64,000 nucleotides of DNA, taken from Brachypodius melanocephalos (Eukaryota > Chordata > Aves > Passeriformes > Pycnonotidae). Within the stretch, counting starts at the first letter, position 1, and each line of letters begins with the position of its first letter. The stretch is from positions 16,384,237-16,448,236 of the forward strand of contig VZSR01003807.1 in the NCBI GenBank assembly GCA_013398615.1, read 5' to 3'. The translations under genes were made by a program, and so were the position numbers. Positions 61,251 to 64,000 of the stretch are shown here, piece by piece. The notes beneath the pieces were generated by a model. That model was not told where the DNA came from. It searched no databases and saw only the letters and a list, made by a program, of their open reading frames with translations.

Positions 61251-61397
61251 TGACTGAAAAGGGAGAGCTCTGTGTGTTCCCCTTCAAGTACAAAGGGAAG
61301 ACCTATGAGGAATGTATTACAGAAGGGAAGAATAGGCCATGGTGTGCCACAACTGAAAACTACCAGGGAGATGAAAAGTGGGGATTCTGTAGTAGCA
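61251..61397 (+). CDS. IGF2R: IGF2R exon 39: fibronectin type II module within domain 13
   Basis: Codes residues 1876-1924 in a 147-base symmetric 1-1 exon. The module shows CVFPFKYKGKTYEEC and later RPWCATT and KWGFC, with four cysteines at 1883, 1897, 1907 and 1922, typical of a complete FnII fold. In mammals it sits in domain 13 and modulates the IGF-II site in domain 11. Here it is kept although domain 11 has lost that site. Confidence 0.97.
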
Positions 61398-61527
61398 GTA
61401 AGTACTTCCTATACTTTATGTACAAGGGTCTTAGCTAACACAGAGATTTAGTTGCACTAAAATCCTTACATACCTGCAAACCTCTTGTAAAATACACTTG
61501 CTTTTTTTCCAACCTTTCCTCTTACAG

Positions 61528-61762
61528 CAACTGCAAGAAAGGAATCTACCATTATCTTTACATGTGATGAAAATGCTGGTGTTGGGAGCCCATACCTTCT
61601 CAGTGAGACTCTTGGTTGTGCTGTGACATTTGAATGGAAGACTCAAGCTGTTTGTCCTCCTAAGAAAATGGAGTGCAAGTTTGTCCAAAAACACAGAACA
61701 TATGACTTGAGAATGCTCTCTTCCCTGACAGGATCATGGATCTTTTTCCACAATGGGAACTC
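61528..61762 (+). CDS. IGF2R: IGF2R exon 40: end of domain 13, start of domain 14
   Basis: Codes residues 1925-2002. It resumes the domain 13 fold with TIIFTCDE, then CAVTFEWKTQAVCPP. Domain 14 opens with MECKFVQKHRTYDLRML. Phase 1 in, phase 2 out; serine codon split TC|G. Confidence 0.95.
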
Positions 61763-62687
61763 GTGAGTAATGAGCAACTCACAACTTGCTTATCAGTACA
61801 ATTGTAATGTGGCATAGTATTTCTGTTTAGTCCCTCAAAAAAAAAAAAACCTGAGAAAGTAACCAATCATACCTGAAGGGACTGAGTAATCACATTCTTC
61901 ATTCTCACCCTTTCCCTCTATTGATAACCCTTTTTAAAGGATGAATGTGTCTAAATTAAAAGCTATTTAAAATCTTTCTATTTAAACTGCTATCTTAAAA
62001 ATGTAATTTTGTTGTTTAAATGCTATTTTTTGATTCTTAATATTGTTGAAGAAAAATCTTAATTACTTAGCTGCTTTCTTTTGACTCAAATTTATAACTT
62101 ATTTTCTGACGTTCAACTGGGGCTTTTCATCCATATTCCTCAATGTATTAGCATAGTGGAAAATATGGATGTCAGGAAGTCATTGACCTCTCCAGCCTCC
62201 TCCTCCACTTAGGAAATAGAAATTAACTGGCAAAGATGACAGCATCTAATTCTAAACTTATGATAAACTGTGGGGTAATAAAACTCTTCATTCAGCACCT
62301 TGCTGGGAGTTCTCTGTTCTAACATATCTGAGCTGGTATAACTCCGAGGAGATGCTCAATTTAGGGTAGTACTATAACTTTTATAAATGAAAAAACTTTA
62401 GAACATTTCTTGACTCTCTTCCAATTTCTGGTTTGGACCTTGGTCAAAATTGACTAGTGACCTAATCTGGTAAATGATCAATTTTTTTTCTTCCGTCTTT
62501 TACTTGAAAATGATAGTTAGAAGTAATCTGCCAAACCTTAGTACAGGTTTTATTCTGTCAGCTAATCTGAGATTTAGTTTCTTGCAACCTGTCTAGCTTC
62601 CCATGAAGATTGTAAAGTTTGTGTGTCACTTCTTCAGTTTAGCCTAAATGAATTTTAAAGAAGTTTTGTCTACCATGTTCTGTGTAG
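61763..62687 (+). other. IGF2R: IGF2R intron 40, nothing recognised
   Basis: An 0.9-kb AT-rich intron with no recognisable element apart from a poly-A run near 61838-61849. Confidence 0.7.
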
Positions 62688-62824
62688 GTACTATGTGAAC
62701 CTCTGTCAGAGGGTACACGAGGGACCCACAGGCTGCCCTGAAAGAGCCAGTATTTGCAGGAAAAGCTACAATGGAGATGTTCAAGTTCTTGGACTTGTTC
62801 ATACGCAGAAGCTGAATGTGACAG
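62688..62824 (+). CDS. IGF2R: IGF2R exon 41: domain 14
   Basis: Codes residues 2003-2048. It has SYYVNLCQRV, GCPERASICR and VLGLVHTQKL, very close to the mammalian domain 14. Phase 2 in, phase 1 out. Confidence 0.95.
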
Positions 62825-63074
62825 GTAGAGTTACTTTTTGTTCCTGTAGAGAGCTAGAGATTAAAGGTTTAAATCTTACAGCCTGGCTGTAGCAGTTCTT
62901 AGATTATGCTGAAACCTTTATTTTGAAATATTTTTATCTTCTGTTTAAAAGTGAAAACAGAATTGACATTTAAGGCATGAGAAAACATTGAAGCAAATAA
63001 ACAGTGTTTTTATTAAAGCTGTAAGAAATTAATTATCTACCTGTACATCAAGAAACCTTTTTATTCCAGTCAGG

Positions 63075-63241
63075 ATACCCAAACACTGGCACAGGTTGTG
63101 GAATTTCCTACCTTAGAGGTATTCAAAGGCTGTCTGGACATAGTCCTGGACAGCTGGCTCCAAGTGACACTGCTTGAGCAGCGGGTTTGGACCAGATGAC
63201 CTCCAGGGGTCCCCTCCAGCCTCAGCCAGTCAGTGATTCTA
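63075..63241 (+). mobile_element. CR1: CR1 LINE 3' end, sense, in intron 41
   Basis: CR1 3' UTR blocks include GGCACAGGTTGTGGAATTTC, GTATTCAA, GACACTGCTTGAGCAGCGGG, GGACCAGATGACCTCCAG and the tail AGTGATTCTATAG. About 167 bases remain. The tail type differs from the intron 15 copy. Confidence 0.9.
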
Positions 63242-63650
63242 TAGTTGGGAGAGAGGAAGTGGTTTTTGCTTATCCAGTTTGAAAAGACTTACTCTGCATC
63301 TACTAACTTCTTCAAGTAGAGCAGCGTGTGAAGGATGAGTAATTGGCTCCACTCTTAGGAAAATGAATTAACACCAATAATCTCAACTTTACTCAAGCTT
63401 CTAGTTTGAGGAGTATTTTTCAGATTGGTGCTCAGGAAAATTTTCCATCCATTAAAAAAGTACTGACATGTATTGCCTGTGTTTTTTAAATGATCACAAG
63501 TGTGAATGCCTCGAATTACTGAAGTATTATAATTATATATGGTCAATACAGGGGAAAAGAATGCTGGAAGTAAGGAAATCTAGGGAATGAGCAAAGGAAA
63601 TTTCTGAAGGCTGCTTATAAAAACATTTCATTAACATTTTTTTCTTTTAG

Positions 63651-63765
63651 GTGATACAGTGTATATTAGTTATTCCAGTGGGCAAGAATGTAGGAAAAAT
63701 AAGAAAGTAACTACAATTATAGAACTGAAATGTGCAAGAACAGTTGGCATGCCCATGCTGCAGAG
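63651..63765 (+). CDS. IGF2R: IGF2R exon 42: domain 14, last exon in window
   Basis: Codes residues 2049-2086 plus two bases. It has VYISYSSGQEC and the TIIELKC strand, and ends after Leu-Gln with a phase-2 donor AGAG|GTGAGT. The W-x-x-x-x-A-C close of domain 14 must be in the next exon, outside the window. Confidence 0.94.
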
Positions 63766-64000
63766 GTGAGTAATAAATTTACATACCACTGATCTTCATG
63801 GCTGATACTTTTGTACCTCTCTAGTAAAGCCTTAAATCTCAGGATAGGGACTGTGCTGTGTTGGACAGTCCCTGAAATAATCCATAGTTTGTACTTGCAA
63901 GGCATAGGGTCTTCTGGAGTTTGTGCAGTTGTTCACTTCTATAAACGTTGTATTTTGTATTCATCTTAAAATTTCTGGGGAAAAAAAAATTAAGCATTCT

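Larger units (their letters stand above)
12350..63765 (+). other. IGF2R: IGF2R gene, exons 1-42 of an expected 48 (3' end outside window)
   Basis: This locus encodes the cation-independent mannose-6-phosphate receptor, a type I membrane protein that sorts M6P-tagged lysosomal hydrolases from the trans-Golgi and cell surface to endosomes. I joined 42 exons with GT-AG boundaries. Every junction keeps phase, giving 6260 coding bases (about 2086 codons) without a stop; the mammalian protein is near 2490 residues. Repeated landmarks are YDLSPL-like starts, (I/L)NVC, CQV, DG(D)xC, FxC and W(x)TxxAC, which define each of the 15 related domains. Domains 1-13 are complete and domain 14 is partial. Intron positions agree with mammals: the split IGF-II-site exon comes out as exon 34. 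The rest of domain 14, domain 15, the transmembrane span and the cytoplasmic sorting tail lie to the right. No frameshift or lost exon was seen, so the gene appears functional. Confidence 0.97.

Noticed and set aside
1..64000. CRISPR arrays, operons, prophage or other prokaryotic systems
   Set aside because: The window is vertebrate: spliced exons, CR1, SINE and LTR elements. No regularly spaced repeats of the CRISPR kind were seen.

Overview
This window is vertebrate, and most likely from a songbird (passerine). It carries one recognisable gene, on the + strand: IGF2R, which encodes the cation-independent mannose-6-phosphate receptor (insulin-like growth factor 2 receptor). The bird assignment rests on several CR1 LINE 3' ends, two related avian-type solo LTRs, and a SINE made of a tRNA-Ile head joined to a CR1-like tail. 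That SINE architecture is the one described in passerines as TguSINE1. The low-GC introns and compact gene fit as well.

Layout. Bases 1-12000 are intergenic or 5' flank with no convincing gene. They hold an old antisense solo LTR (about 7594-8130), a perfect 13-bp hairpin (10648-10683), a 100-N assembly gap (11318-11417) and a CR1 fragment (about 11552-11985). A CpG-island promoter follows (about 11990-12350, continuing into intron 1). It contains 25-bp and 16-bp tandem repeats and three CLEAR/E-box-like motifs at about 30-bp spacing. The reading frame opens at 12350. I could chain 42 exons with GT-AG introns and fully consistent phase, ending at 63765. They encode about 2086 codons: a signal peptide, 15-repeat-type extracytoplasmic domains 1 to 14 (the last incomplete), and a fibronectin type II module in domain 13. 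The rest of domain 14, domain 15, the membrane span and the sorting tail lie beyond the right edge.

Function read from the sequence. The receptor carries mannose-6-phosphate-tagged acid hydrolases from the trans-Golgi and cell surface to endosomes. The Q/R/E/Y sugar-binding signature is intact in domains 3, 5 and 9, and domain 5 lacks its usual disulfide pair as in mammals. Domain 11, the IGF-II site of therian mammals, lacks most of the IGF-II contact residues. This agrees with the known inability of bird receptors to bind IGF-II with high affinity. Intron 2, which holds the Airn/imprint-control CpG island in mammals, has no CpG island here.

I did not find a previously undescribed system. 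The items most worth a second look are the domain 11 loops, the promoter CLEAR-like triplet beside young-looking tandem repeats, the intact-TSD LTR and the SINE in introns, and the symmetric phase-1 exon that encodes the fibronectin II module.
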